Part shown: piece by piece, positions 42,709 through 51,037 of the stretch
Layout of the letters: the number at the start of each line of letters is the position of its first letter
Numbering within the stretch: position 1 is the first letter of the stretch
Assembly (NCBI GenBank): GCA_012517865.1
Contig: JAAYUC010000009.1
Location: 53,710 to 117,709 of the forward strand
Reading direction: 5' to 3'
DNA length: 64,000 bases
From: Chloroflexota bacterium
GTDB taxonomy: Bacteria > Chloroflexota > Anaerolineae > Anaerolineales > Anaerolineaceae
The notes under the pieces: generated by a model
What the model was told of the DNA's origin: nothing
The model's database searches: none
The model's input: only the letters and a program-made list of their open reading frames with translations
Translations under genes and position numbers: made by a program

Positions 42709-44106
42709 ATGGAAAATTTTGATGTGGTGGTGATTGGCGGAGGGCCGGGCGGTTATGTGAGCGCCATCCGGGCGGCGCAGCTTGGCCTGAAGACCGCGTT
42801 GGTGGAACAAAAAGCGCTGGGCGGGGTATGCCTGAATCTGGGCTGCATCCCCTCCAAGGCGCTTCTGCGCAACGCTGAACTGGCCTACCTGCTGCGGGTC
42901 AATGCCAGTGCTTTCGGCATTGCCATGGACAATTTGCGTCTGGATTACGGCGCGGCTTACAAACGCAGCCGGCAGGTTTCTCAGCGGCTGACCAAAGGTG
43001 TGGCTTTTCTGATGAAAAGCCGCGACATCAGCGTGTATTACGGCCGCGGCTTTCTGCTCAGCCCCAGAGAGGTGCGGGTGGATGCCAGCGACGGCAGCAG
43101 CCAGACGATCGCAGCCAAAAACATCGTCCTGGCGACCGGGGCGCATCCGGTGGTGGTGCCCGGAATGGAACCGGACGGCGAGAAAATTCTTGATTATGTT
43201 CACGCGATTCTATTGGAAAAGCTGCCCAAATCGGCGCTCATCATTGGCGGCGGCGCGATTGGCGTGGAATTTGCCACCATCTGGAGCGCTTACGGCACGG
43301 AAGTGCACCTGGTTGAGATGCTTCCGCACATCCTTCCGGCTGAAGATGAAGAGGCGGCAGCCGAACTGACAAAAGCTTTCGCGAAGCGCGGCGTAAAGAT
43401 TTACGCCGGCACCAAGGTGCTCGCGTTGGAAAAAACTGAAACCGGCACCCGTGCAAAGCTGGCAGCCGAATCCGGAGAACTGAGCCTGGAAACTGACCTG
43501 ACCCTGGTGGCAGTGGGTTTTAGGCCCAACTCGAAAGACCTGGGTCTTCAACAGCTGGGCGTGCAGCTGGACCAGCGCGGCTTTGTAGTGGTAGACGGCA
43601 GTATGCGCACCAACATCCCCGGCATCCGCGCGATTGGCGACCTGACAGGAAAACTGCTTCTGGCGCACACCGCTTCCAGCATGGGAATCATTTGCGCGGA
43701 AAACATTGCCGGACTGCCCGTGCGCGAGCTGGACTACCGCATGATACCGCGGGCAACCTACAGCCAGCCGCAGGTGGCCTCCTTTGGGTATACCGAGGCG
43801 CAGGCAGTACAGGCCGGCTTTAAAGTGCGCGCGGGTAAATTCCCATTTCAGGCAAACGGAAAGGCGCTGGGTTACGGCGAGTACGGCGGATACGCGAAGC
43901 TGATCACCAACGAGGAAAATGGCGAGATTCTTGGAGCTTCCATCGTTGGCCCGGACGCGGCGGAGCTGCTGCCAGAACTCATCCTGGCGCAGGCCAACAG
44001 GCTGCCCATCAGCGCGATTGCCCAGTCTGTCCATGCCCACCCCACATTGAGCGAGGTGGTGATGGAAGCAGCGGAGGCCGCTTTGGGGCACGCTATTCAT
44101 CTGTAA
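42709..44106 (+). CDS. lpdA: Dihydrolipoyl dehydrogenase
   Basis: The product has 465 residues. It reoxidises dihydrolipoamide of 2-oxoacid dehydrogenase or glycine-cleavage complexes with NAD+. It has the FAD motif VVVIGGGPGGYVSAIRAAQLG, the redox disulfide GGVCLNLGCIPSKALLRNA, the NAD motif IIGGGAIGVEFATIW, the second FAD motif IRAIGDLTGKLLLAHTASSMG, and the dimer-interface His-Glu in HAHPTLSEVVMEAA. AAGGAG precedes the ATG. It stands alone, with no E1/E2 genes nearby, and ends at its own terminator. Confidence 0.95.
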   Translation: MENFDVVVIGGGPGGYVSAIRAAQLGLKTALVEQKALGGVCLNLGCIPSKALLRNAELAYLLRVNASAFGIAMDNLRLDYGAAYKRSRQVSQRLTKGVAFLMKSRDISVYYGRGFLLSPREVRVDASDGSSQTIAAKNIVLATGAHPVVVPGMEPDGEKILDYVHAILLEKLPKSALIIGGGAIGVEFATIWSAYGTEVHLVEMLPHILPAEDEEAAAELTKAFAKRGVKIYAGTKVLALEKTETGTRAKLAAESGELSLETDLTLVAVGFRPNSKDLGLQQLGVQLDQRGFVVVDGSMRTNIPGIRAIGDLTGKLLLAHTASSMGIICAENIAGLPVRELDYRMIPRATYSQPQVASFGYTEAQAVQAGFKVRAGKFPFQANGKALGYGEYGGYAKLITNEENGEILGASIVGPDAAELLPELILAQANRLPISAIAQSVHAHPTLSEVVMEAAEAALGHAIHL

Positions 44107-44131
44107 GCCGGGCAGCGGCGAATAAAACAGC

Positions 44132-44161
44132 GGCATCCCCAAAACCGGGGATGCCTTTTTT
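44132..44161 (+). terminator. Terminator of lpdA
   Basis: GGCATCCCC/GGGGATGCC with a 6-base loop and a TTTTTT tail. Confidence 0.9.
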
Positions 44162-44234
44162 CTGGGAGACCTTTTCTTGCGCCGAAGAACACCGAACTTT
44201 TAGAGAATAATTGTTACTTAGTTAAATGTGAATA

Positions 44235-44243
44235 TGCTATACT
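44235..44243 (+). promoter_or_regulatory. Extended -10 promoter of the 44-51 kb operon
   Basis: TGCTATACT, then TCATCT, then an ATG at 44250. This is the same six-base spacing as other leaderless candidates. It is the only promoter-like site seen before the operon. Confidence 0.55.
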
Positions 44244-44249
44244 TCATCT

Positions 44250-44378
44250 ATGGGAGTTGGGCTGTCTGAGAACCATCTGGTAGTTCAACATCCGGAAACA
44301 CGGCGAATGACGGCAATTGACTCTGTCCGCTGTTCAAACACACTGCCGCGCGCCTGCTTCAGAGGAATTCAGGGTTAG
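44250..44378 (+). CDS. Possible 42-residue leaderless upstream ORF
   Basis: This ORF is too short for the track. It starts MGVGLSENHLVVQHP and stops at a TAG 12 bases before the ATG of the first operon gene. Its ATG lies six bases after an extended -10 box and has no Shine-Dalgarno sequence. The peptide has no recognisable domain. It could be a leader peptide that couples translation to the next gene, whose own ribosome site is poor, or it could be chance. The position and spacing are what make it credible. Confidence 0.35.
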   Translation: MGVGLSENHLVVQHPETRRMTAIDSVRCSNTLPRACFRGIQG

Positions 44379-44390
44379 TTGGGGTCTCTC

Positions 44391-45155
44391 ATGATAGAAG
44401 GGATGAGTAACGTTGACTTGCTTTCGCTTGCGATTGTGCTGCTGGCACTGCTCAGCCTTGGCCTGAATTTGTTAATCCACCGGAAATACCCCTACCGTTG
44501 CTTAAGAAAAAACGACGCGCTTTTGGACGCGGAAAAACTGATGCACGCGGCTGCCGAGAAGGGGCTGCGGCTTACCATTGGCCTGGGTGCCAATCCAAAC
44601 AACAGCGTTCCCGCACCGGCAAGCCTGGCCGGGCTGCCTGTGCTGCGATTGATGACCATGCGCTCTGTCTTCAACGACCGTCCCGCGCAGGCGCTGTCGG
44701 GGGATGGGGCGCTGGCCAGCCTCAGTCAGCTGATTGTGCGCGGAAAGTACCAAAACGCGCTCGCGACAGAACTATTCAAACCCGATTTTGGACTGCTGGC
44801 AGGCGCGGCCCCATACGCCTATCTGGCCGGCCTGCTGCCCGAAGTGAATTACCGCGCCAACGCGGGCGTTTTTCTGATTGGCAGGCACCGGCCTGAAACG
44901 CTCCTGGCCGCGAATTTGGCGGATCAGAAAGGAATCCCGTTGGTGGCCGGCAGCGATGAGCTCAGCACGCAGGCGGTTCTTTTTGCTACCAACGCCCGCC
45001 TATGCCTGGGTGAGGACGCGCTCTATGCTGGCGCGGCCTTGGAGACAGACGCAAGTGCGGCGGCCGCGCTGCGCGCGCAGGATTGGCTGCGGGTGCTGGC
45101 CGCGCTCGGACTGCTGGCAGGCGCGGTATTAAAGCTGCTGGGGGCGTGGCCGTGA
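44391..45155 (+). CDS. Membrane-anchored protein of unknown function (DUF6754-like)
   Basis: The product has 254 residues. The track start is a TTG at 44379. The ATG at 44391 is more likely, and another ATG at 44403 is possible. It has an N-terminal membrane span (about 9-28, LLSLAIVLLALLSLGLNLLI), a soluble alpha/beta domain of about 190 residues (LTIGLGANPNNS ... AGVFLIGRHRPETLLAANLADQKGIPLVAGSDELSTQAVLFATNARLCLGED), and a C-terminal span. The soluble part reads like an arrangement of sensing or binding strands with no catalytic signature. I recall a Chloroflexi domain family of this kind (DUF6754) but cannot confirm it here. First gene of a six-gene operon. Confidence 0.6.
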   Translation: MIEGMSNVDLLSLAIVLLALLSLGLNLLIHRKYPYRCLRKNDALLDAEKLMHAAAEKGLRLTIGLGANPNNSVPAPASLAGLPVLRLMTMRSVFNDRPAQALSGDGALASLSQLIVRGKYQNALATELFKPDFGLLAGAAPYAYLAGLLPEVNYRANAGVFLIGRHRPETLLAANLADQKGIPLVAGSDELSTQAVLFATNARLCLGEDALYAGAALETDASAAAALRAQDWLRVLAALGLLAGAVLKLLGAWP

Positions 45156-45766
45156 AAAAGACCCTCCCGATTTTGGTTGCAGTGCTGACGGCTGTGTTTA
45201 TTCTTGCGGCGCTCATCCTGCGGCCCCAGCTGAACGGTTGGTTGGATGTCGTGCTGAATTGGGCGGTGGTCACTGCCTCAGCCGCGCTGCTGGTGGCGGT
45301 CGCCACCCTGCTATTAACGCATTTGCGTGCCATCCTTCGCGGTCAGCGCGGCTTTATCTACAGCATTATTCTCATCAGCGCTTTTTTGGTCAGCTTTATA
45401 GGCGCGCTGGTGCTGGGACTGGAAAACAGCGCTTATTTGCGCTGGGTGGCTGCTGTTCAGCTTCCCTTGGAGACGAGCTTGCTTGGCCTGGCAGCGCTGG
45501 TGATGACCGGCGCCGCGCTGCAAATTTTCCGCAGCCGCGGCTGGTCGCTATTGACGATTTCCTTCGGAATCAGCGCGCTGGTCTTTTTGGTTATTTCTCT
45601 TGGGCTGCTGCAAGCACTCAATATTCCTTTATTAAGCACCGTCATCGCCTATCTGCAGCGGCTGCCTCTGATTGGAGCGCGCGGTCTGTTAATTGGCATT
45701 GGCATCGGCGCCCTTTTGACGGGCCTGCGCGTTTTGTTCGGTTTGGAAAGAAGCTGGGGTGAATAG
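45152..45766 (+). CDS. Polytopic membrane protein, unknown function
   Basis: The product has 204 residues from the GTG at 45152, which overlaps the previous stop (GTGA). The track's 23 extra N-terminal residues are not credible. There are about six hydrophobic segments covering almost the whole chain. Polar residues inside membranes are few. There is no transporter signature. It ends directly against the ATG of the zinc-ribbon gene (TAG then ATG). Its place between two proteins with soluble extracytoplasmic domains suggests a subunit of a membrane complex. Confidence 0.6.
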   Translation: MKKTLPILVAVLTAVFILAALILRPQLNGWLDVVLNWAVVTASAALLVAVATLLLTHLRAILRGQRGFIYSIILISAFLVSFIGALVLGLENSAYLRWVAAVQLPLETSLLGLAALVMTGAALQIFRSRGWSLLTISFGISALVFLVISLGLLQALNIPLLSTVIAYLQRLPLIGARGLLIGIGIGALLTGLRVLFGLERSWGE

Positions 45767-47584
45767 ATGAGCGCGGAGATGATTCAATGTCCGCACTGTG
45801 GGAAGGACAACCTTCCACAGGCCACGCGCTGCGTTCACTGCGGCAAAGATTTAGATAACCTCTTTAAAATCGAAGGTGCCGAGGCGGATGCCGGACTGCC
45901 GGAAGAACCGGAAATTTCCGTTTCGGACCTTTTAAGAACCTTCCGGCAGGAGGAAGACAGCCAGGCTGAGGAGCACAGGCCGGCTGTTTCCAGCGGGCCA
46001 AGCGCCGTTTTTGCCTCGCGCGAGGATACCCCGCGGGCGGAAACACCTCAGGAAGAAGAACAGGCGCCCGAGTGGCTCATCCGCATACGCAAACGCGCCA
46101 TGCAGGAAGAGGACGCTGCCGGAGAGCTTTCGCGTAAATTTAACTCATTGGAAGCCTCCCGCAGCCAGGAACATCAGGGGCGCGTGGACGAAGAGTTCGC
46201 GAACTGGATTGCCCGCATCCGGGAGAACGCCCGCCGGGAGAACCTGCAGGCTGCCAAATCCGCGCAGGCAGGCTCTGAAAGTGAGGGCGGCGTGCCGGAG
46301 TGGCTGCGCCGGGTCCGCGAACTGCAGCCTGAAGGCCTGGAGGAAAACCAGGCGGTTCAGGAAGAACCCGAAGAACCCCGCGCGGAAGAACCGGAGCAGG
46401 AAAAAGAACTGCCCGCAAAAGCTGAACAGGCGCAGGCGCAAGAGGCTGAATCCGTTGTCGAGAGCGGCCCGGAGGAGGCGATAGAAACTGCTGAGCCGGC
46501 CCCGGACGCGGAAGGCGCAGGAGAGCCGCCGCTCTCCGGCCACGAGACCGGCGCCGAAACCCCGCCCGCGGAAGAACCCACTGAAAGCCCGAAAACCCCG
46601 GAAATTAAGCCGGTAATAGAAGAATTGGGCCTCGCGTCGGAAGTCAGCGCGCTGGACCTGGAAGAAAGACCAGCCTCGAGCGAAACGCTTTCGGCTGACT
46701 TGCTGCTTTTGCGCAAACAGAAAGAAAGCGCGCAAATTCTGATGAACCTGATTGGCGAGGAGGGCAAAGGCCTTCCGCCTGCCAAGACCCCGCGTGAAGG
46801 TTCCAGGGGCTGGTATCGGTTCATTCTGGGCGCCTTCCTGCTGCTGGTGCTGATAGCTGTCATTGTGTTTGTCCCGCAGGCCAGGCCGGCAACCTACGAG
46901 AACCCCACGCCAGCCGTGGCCCTGAAAGACGCGCTGAACGCTTTGAAGAACGGCGATAAAGTTCTTGTTGTGCAGGAATATCAGGCCGCTGCCAGCGCTG
47001 AGATGGAGCAGGTCAGCGCTCCGGTTCTGCGCGCTTTGGAGGAGCGCGGGATTGCGCTGCAGTTCCTGACCACGCACCCCAACGGTTTGTGGCTGAGCGC
47101 TAATTTAATGAACGCGGCAGAAATCCCCGCGCGCGAGACTGCCTATCTGGCAGGCGGGCGGCTGGGTGTGCTGACGGCAGCGCTGCTTGCTGATGAATCC
47201 AGCGCCATGCTTCCGGAAGGGCTTGAAAGCCTGGAAAACTACCAGCTAATTCTCCTCCTGGAAGACTCCCAGGCGGATATTCAGAACTGGATTGAACAGG
47301 CCGGACCCTGGCTGGGGGCAGGTAAACTGGGAGTGCTGGCAAGCAGTCAGAATGCCGCGCTGCTGCTTCCTTATTATGACGCTGGCCAGCTGGCTGGTTA
47401 CACGGCGGGGGCGCTGGAGGGGCGCGTTCTGGCCGCGGCGCTGGGGCAGACTGCCTCCACCGGCATGCCGCTGCGGGCGTATCAGGCCGGCTTGCTGGTG
47501 ATGATCGCCGTGCTGTTGCTGGGCATTATCATTAAGGCGGAAGCTGATTCCAACGCCCGGCATCAAAAGGAGCCGGAAGGATGA
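45767..47584 (+). CDS. Zinc-ribbon membrane protein with WL-R repeats
   Basis: The product has 605 residues. The N-terminus is a four-Cys zinc ribbon (IQCPHCGKDNLPQATRCVHCGKDL). Residues 45-330 are acidic and probably disordered, with three copies of a W-[IL]-x-R-[IV]-R motif (EWLIRIRKRA, NWIARIRENA, EWLRRVRELQ). A membrane span lies near 348-368, then a domain of about 200 residues related in style to the first operon gene (VLVVQEYQAAASAEMEQV ... YLAGGRLGVLTAALL), and a second span near 580. The zinc ribbon and repeats would be cytoplasmic and could dock partners. Confidence 0.65.
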   Translation: MSAEMIQCPHCGKDNLPQATRCVHCGKDLDNLFKIEGAEADAGLPEEPEISVSDLLRTFRQEEDSQAEEHRPAVSSGPSAVFASREDTPRAETPQEEEQAPEWLIRIRKRAMQEEDAAGELSRKFNSLEASRSQEHQGRVDEEFANWIARIRENARRENLQAAKSAQAGSESEGGVPEWLRRVRELQPEGLEENQAVQEEPEEPRAEEPEQEKELPAKAEQAQAQEAESVVESGPEEAIETAEPAPDAEGAGEPPLSGHETGAETPPAEEPTESPKTPEIKPVIEELGLASEVSALDLEERPASSETLSADLLLLRKQKESAQILMNLIGEEGKGLPPAKTPREGSRGWYRFILGAFLLLVLIAVIVFVPQARPATYENPTPAVALKDALNALKNGDKVLVVQEYQAAASAEMEQVSAPVLRALEERGIALQFLTTHPNGLWLSANLMNAAEIPARETAYLAGGRLGVLTAALLADESSAMLPEGLESLENYQLILLLEDSQADIQNWIEQAGPWLGAGKLGVLASSQNAALLLPYYDAGQLAGYTAGALEGRVLAAALGQTASTGMPLRAYQAGLLVMIAVLLLGIIIKAEADSNARHQKEPEG

Positions 47585-48264
47585 ACCCGATGGATATTGT
47601 TCTGGGCTTCATTGGCATTGCCTTATCAGTGATGATATTCAGCTATCTGTTAGGCGATAATTTCTTCTTTCGGGTGGCGCTCTATATTCTGGTGGGGGTG
47701 TCCGCTGGCTATGGAGCGGCCGTCTTACTGCTCAAGGTGATTATTCCGCGCCTGATTGAACCTTTGAAGGAGAGCGGGACGGACGCCTTTTGGCTGGGAT
47801 TGGTTCCGCTGGCTCTGTGCCTGCTTTTGGCGCTGATGCTCGTGCCGCGCACAGTCAGAGCGGGAACCCTGCCGCTGTCCTTCCTGGTCGGGGCGGCCGC
47901 GGCGGTGGGCATCGCCGGGATTTCCCGCGGGACGCTCGCGCCCCAGCTTCTGGCTGTTGTGAACCGCTTCAGCCCTGAATTGCTGCTGGAAAATTCGGCC
48001 GCGGATTGGGGCGGTATCGTGGAAGCGTTTTTCATACTTTTTGGGGTAATCTCAGTGCTGTTCTATTTTCACCACCGCTTAAGCAGAAAAGGCGCCGGAA
48101 CACAGCGGCCGCTGCTGGTGGAAGGAATTTCCGATGTGGGACAGGTTTTTCTGGGCATCAGCTTTGGGATGCTCTTTGTTGGTTTTTACAGCGCGGCGCT
48201 GACCGCGCTAATCGCGCGGATAGTCTGGCTGAAAGATTTTATCCTTGCCCTTTTAGCCGGATAA
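47581..48264 (+). CDS. Polytopic membrane protein, unknown function
   Basis: The product has 227 residues. The ATG overlaps the stop of the zinc-ribbon gene (ATGA). There are about six membrane spans. A longer loop (FSPELLLENSAADWGG) and a cytoplasmic HHRLSRKGAGTQRP segment separate spans. It is similar in size and shape to the 204-residue membrane protein of the same operon, so the two may pair. No family is recognised. Confidence 0.6.
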   Translation: MNPMDIVLGFIGIALSVMIFSYLLGDNFFFRVALYILVGVSAGYGAAVLLLKVIIPRLIEPLKESGTDAFWLGLVPLALCLLLALMLVPRTVRAGTLPLSFLVGAAAAVGIAGISRGTLAPQLLAVVNRFSPELLLENSAADWGGIVEAFFILFGVISVLFYFHHRLSRKGAGTQRPLLVEGISDVGQVFLGISFGMLFVGFYSAALTALIARIVWLKDFILALLAG

Positions 48265-48277
48265 AGGAAGACAGGCG

Positions 48278-49975
48278 ATGGAAACCCGCAGAAGCTTGAG
48301 CGTGGATATTGGTTCACAAAACACGCGCGCGTGGCTTTTTGAACAGCGCGAAGACGGCTTCGTGCTTGTTGGCAGCGCCAGCAGCGAGACAAGCGCTGCG
48401 GCCGGAGAGGACATTCGCGGCGGCGTGATTCAGGCGCTTGAGCGGCTTCAGGAAAAAGCCGGCCTTCGCCTGCTGGACCTGAAGCAGAAACTCATTCGCG
48501 GCGCGGAAGGCGTGAGTGTTTGTGGACTAAGCCTGTCGGCTGGCAAACCCATCCGAACCGTTCTGATTGGCGTCTCCGACACCTATTCTCTGGCTGTGCT
48601 GCGCAGGCTGGTCAGTCTGTTTTACACCGATGTGGTTCTGGAAATTGACCTCCAGGATGACTTGAACGCTACCGCCCAGCTGGAAAAATTAATCCACGCG
48701 AACGCGGACCTGTTTGTGACGGCCGGCGGCGTGAACGACGGCGCGTTCCGCCCGGTGCGGGCCGCGTTGGACAATTTGCGTGTTGTCTATCAGAGCCTGC
48801 CCAGGCTCATCCGGCCGCAGCTTGTCTACGCGGGAAACGAGGCCTTGGCGGAGTACGCTCGGGAGGAACTTGACGCGGGTGAGGATTTCCACAGCGCGCT
48901 GAACGTACAGGCCAGACTGGAGGCTGAATCGTTGGCGGCTGGCTGGCCGGCAATGCTGGGCGCTTTCAGCCGCCTGCGCCGGCAGCAGTTGACAGGTCTG
49001 GCGGAACTGGAAACGGAATGGAACTGCACGGCTCTGCCCAGCGCTTTCGCGGTAAGCCGAATTGTGCGACTGATTGACCGCATGAATCCCGAAGGCAAGG
49101 GTGCCATGGCTTTGGATGTGGGATGCAATTCCACCATCGTTATCGCGGCGCGCGGGGATGATTTCATTGGCGCCATCAGCCACCCTCCCATCTCTGCGCA
49201 GGTTGGCAAAGAGACCAGCCGCTTTTCCACACTGCCCATCGATGCGACGACGGCCGCGGCGTATATGTTTAACAAAAAACTGCACCAGGCCTTCCTGCCT
49301 GCCACTTTGGAAGACCTTGCCATTGAACAGGCCTGGACGCGGGTGCGTTTGCACTACGCGCTGCGCCGCACGCGTGAACTCTTCCCTTGGTTCGCGTACG
49401 ACCCCGAAATGGGGCTGCTGGAACCCTACGAACCGGTGCTGCTCTCGGGGGAGAGCCTGGTGCGGGTTCCTGCCGCGCAGCAAACATTGTTGATGGCATT
49501 GGATGGACTGCGCCCGCACGGTATCACCACCTTCGCGATGGATAAAGACCAGCTGCTGGCTGGGCTTGGCAGCCTGGCGGATAAAGAGCCGCTGCTGCCT
49601 GTGCAGGTGATTGATTCCGGCGTGTTTGCGAATCTTGGCACCGTGATTTGCGCCGATGCCCCCGAACGCGCAGCGAAGCGGGTGCTGACCCTGGAAATTG
49701 ACCGCGGAGAAGGCGCGCGCGAGAATTTGGATGTGCGCAAAGGCGAAATTAAGCGGGTGGAAACAGCCCCGGGCACCAGCACGCGCATTTACCTTTCCCC
49801 GGGCGAGCTGACTGACGTCGGGATGGGCCTGCCCGGCCTGGGAGGATGGGTTACGGTGCCAGAATCGGAAGTGGGCACTGTCATCGACGCGCGCGGCAGA
49901 CCGCTGGACCTGCCTGACGATATGAACAAACGCAGCGAAGCTTTTTACAACTGGCTGTGGGAACTGGGCGGTTAG
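48278..49975 (+). CDS. MutL-like ASKHA ATPase (glutamate mutase L family-like)
   Basis: The product has 565 residues. AAGGAAG lies upstream. Two ASKHA phosphate loops are visible: LSVDIGSQNTRAWLFEQ at residue 6 and MALDVGCNSTIVIAARGDD near 275. This is the fold of actin, Hsp70 and the MutL/DdrA-type reactivating factors of adenosylcobalamin mutases. Database convention would name it glutamate mutase L. No mutase gene is nearby. The C-terminal 120 residues look beta-rich (VLTLEIDRGEGARENLDVRKGEIKRVE). It is likely the energy-using part of the membrane assembly encoded by this operon. Confidence 0.65.
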   Translation: METRRSLSVDIGSQNTRAWLFEQREDGFVLVGSASSETSAAAGEDIRGGVIQALERLQEKAGLRLLDLKQKLIRGAEGVSVCGLSLSAGKPIRTVLIGVSDTYSLAVLRRLVSLFYTDVVLEIDLQDDLNATAQLEKLIHANADLFVTAGGVNDGAFRPVRAALDNLRVVYQSLPRLIRPQLVYAGNEALAEYAREELDAGEDFHSALNVQARLEAESLAAGWPAMLGAFSRLRRQQLTGLAELETEWNCTALPSAFAVSRIVRLIDRMNPEGKGAMALDVGCNSTIVIAARGDDFIGAISHPPISAQVGKETSRFSTLPIDATTAAAYMFNKKLHQAFLPATLEDLAIEQAWTRVRLHYALRRTRELFPWFAYDPEMGLLEPYEPVLLSGESLVRVPAAQQTLLMALDGLRPHGITTFAMDKDQLLAGLGSLADKEPLLPVQVIDSGVFANLGTVICADAPERAAKRVLTLEIDRGEGARENLDVRKGEIKRVETAPGTSTRIYLSPGELTDVGMGLPGLGGWVTVPESEVGTVIDARGRPLDLPDDMNKRSEAFYNWLWELGG

Positions 49976-49976
49976 G

Positions 49977-51032
49977 ATGGCGACGGAAATCCTTGCAATT
50001 GCCTGCGATCAACAAATTCTGCGAACGTACGCCCTGCCTTTTGCCGGCAGCGTGTTGGTACGCACCGGTCAGGAGGTTTCCGCCGGTGAACCTATCGCGG
50101 AAATTAAGATGCCTGAGCGCTACCAGGTTTTTGATGTAGTCAACGGATTGAAGATTAACCCGAAGCACATCGACCGCCACATTGAACGATTGGTAGGTGA
50201 ACCCGTGAAAGCCGGCGATGTGGTAGCGCAAAAGACGGGCCTGATTTCCCGCATTTTCCGCGCCTCGCAAAATGGCATGGTAGTCGCTGTGCGGGACGGC
50301 AGGATTACGTTGGCTTTGGGCGAAAAGAAACTGCAGGTGCTGGCCACTTATCCCGGCACCGTTGTGGAAATTATCCCGGAACGCGGGGCTGTTGTGGCTG
50401 TCCAGGGGATGCTTTTGCAGGGTGTATGGGGCAACGGTTTAAACAGCTCCGGGGAGTTGGTAATCCTTGACGCTGAAGCCCACTCGCCAGACAAGAAAAG
50501 GCCGTCCGGCGACCTGCAGGGGAAGATTGTCGCGGCGCAGCACGCGGCCGATTTGGAATCCTTTGCCAGCCTGCTGAATCGCAAACCCGCCGGCTTGGTG
50601 CTTGGCTCGGTGATGCCGGAGGTGCAGCCCGCTCTGCAAAATGCGCCCGTGCCCGTGATGCTTTTGGTCGGTTATGGCGAATTTGAAATTGACGCGCTCA
50701 GCGCGGCGATGCTCCGGCAGATGGAAGGCCAGTTCGTCTATCTAAACGCGAATGAACCCGACCCTTCGGAACACAGCCGTCCGGACCTGATTCTGCCAGG
50801 AAAGGCGCAGGTCTCTCCGGGGTTGTTTCACGAGGAGCTGCGTCTTGAGGTCGGCAAGCACGTGCGTCTGCTTGGCAAACCTTACACCGGCAACACTGGT
50901 GTCATCGTGGAACTGCCGGAGGAACCGGAAAAGTTTGCCAGCGGGTTGGTTATGCGGGCTGTGGTCGTACAGCGCGAGGATGAGCAGATTATCCGCATCC
51001 CGCGTGAAAACGTTGAATTGATTTTGGAATAA
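49977..51032 (+). CDS. Beta-rich protein with swivel-like domain, unknown function
   Basis: The product has 351 residues. The ATG follows the preceding stop by one base (TAGgATG). The N-terminal 150 residues resemble a barrel-sandwich hybrid (lipoyl/biotin-like swivel): LPFAGSVLVRTGQEVSAGEPIAEIK and GEPVKAGDVVAQKTGL. No modifiable MKM or DKx lysine motif is obvious. A central part (GKIVAAQHAADLESFASLLNRKPAGLVLGSVMP) may be alpha/beta. The C-terminus (VGKHVRLLGKPYTGNTGVIVELPEEPE) looks like a KOW-type small barrel. Last gene of the operon. Function unknown. Confidence 0.6.
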   Translation: MATEILAIACDQQILRTYALPFAGSVLVRTGQEVSAGEPIAEIKMPERYQVFDVVNGLKINPKHIDRHIERLVGEPVKAGDVVAQKTGLISRIFRASQNGMVVAVRDGRITLALGEKKLQVLATYPGTVVEIIPERGAVVAVQGMLLQGVWGNGLNSSGELVILDAEAHSPDKKRPSGDLQGKIVAAQHAADLESFASLLNRKPAGLVLGSVMPEVQPALQNAPVPVMLLVGYGEFEIDALSAAMLRQMEGQFVYLNANEPDPSEHSRPDLILPGKAQVSPGLFHEELRLEVGKHVRLLGKPYTGNTGVIVELPEEPEKFASGLVMRAVVVQREDEQIIRIPRENVELILE

Positions 51033-51037
51033 GCCTG

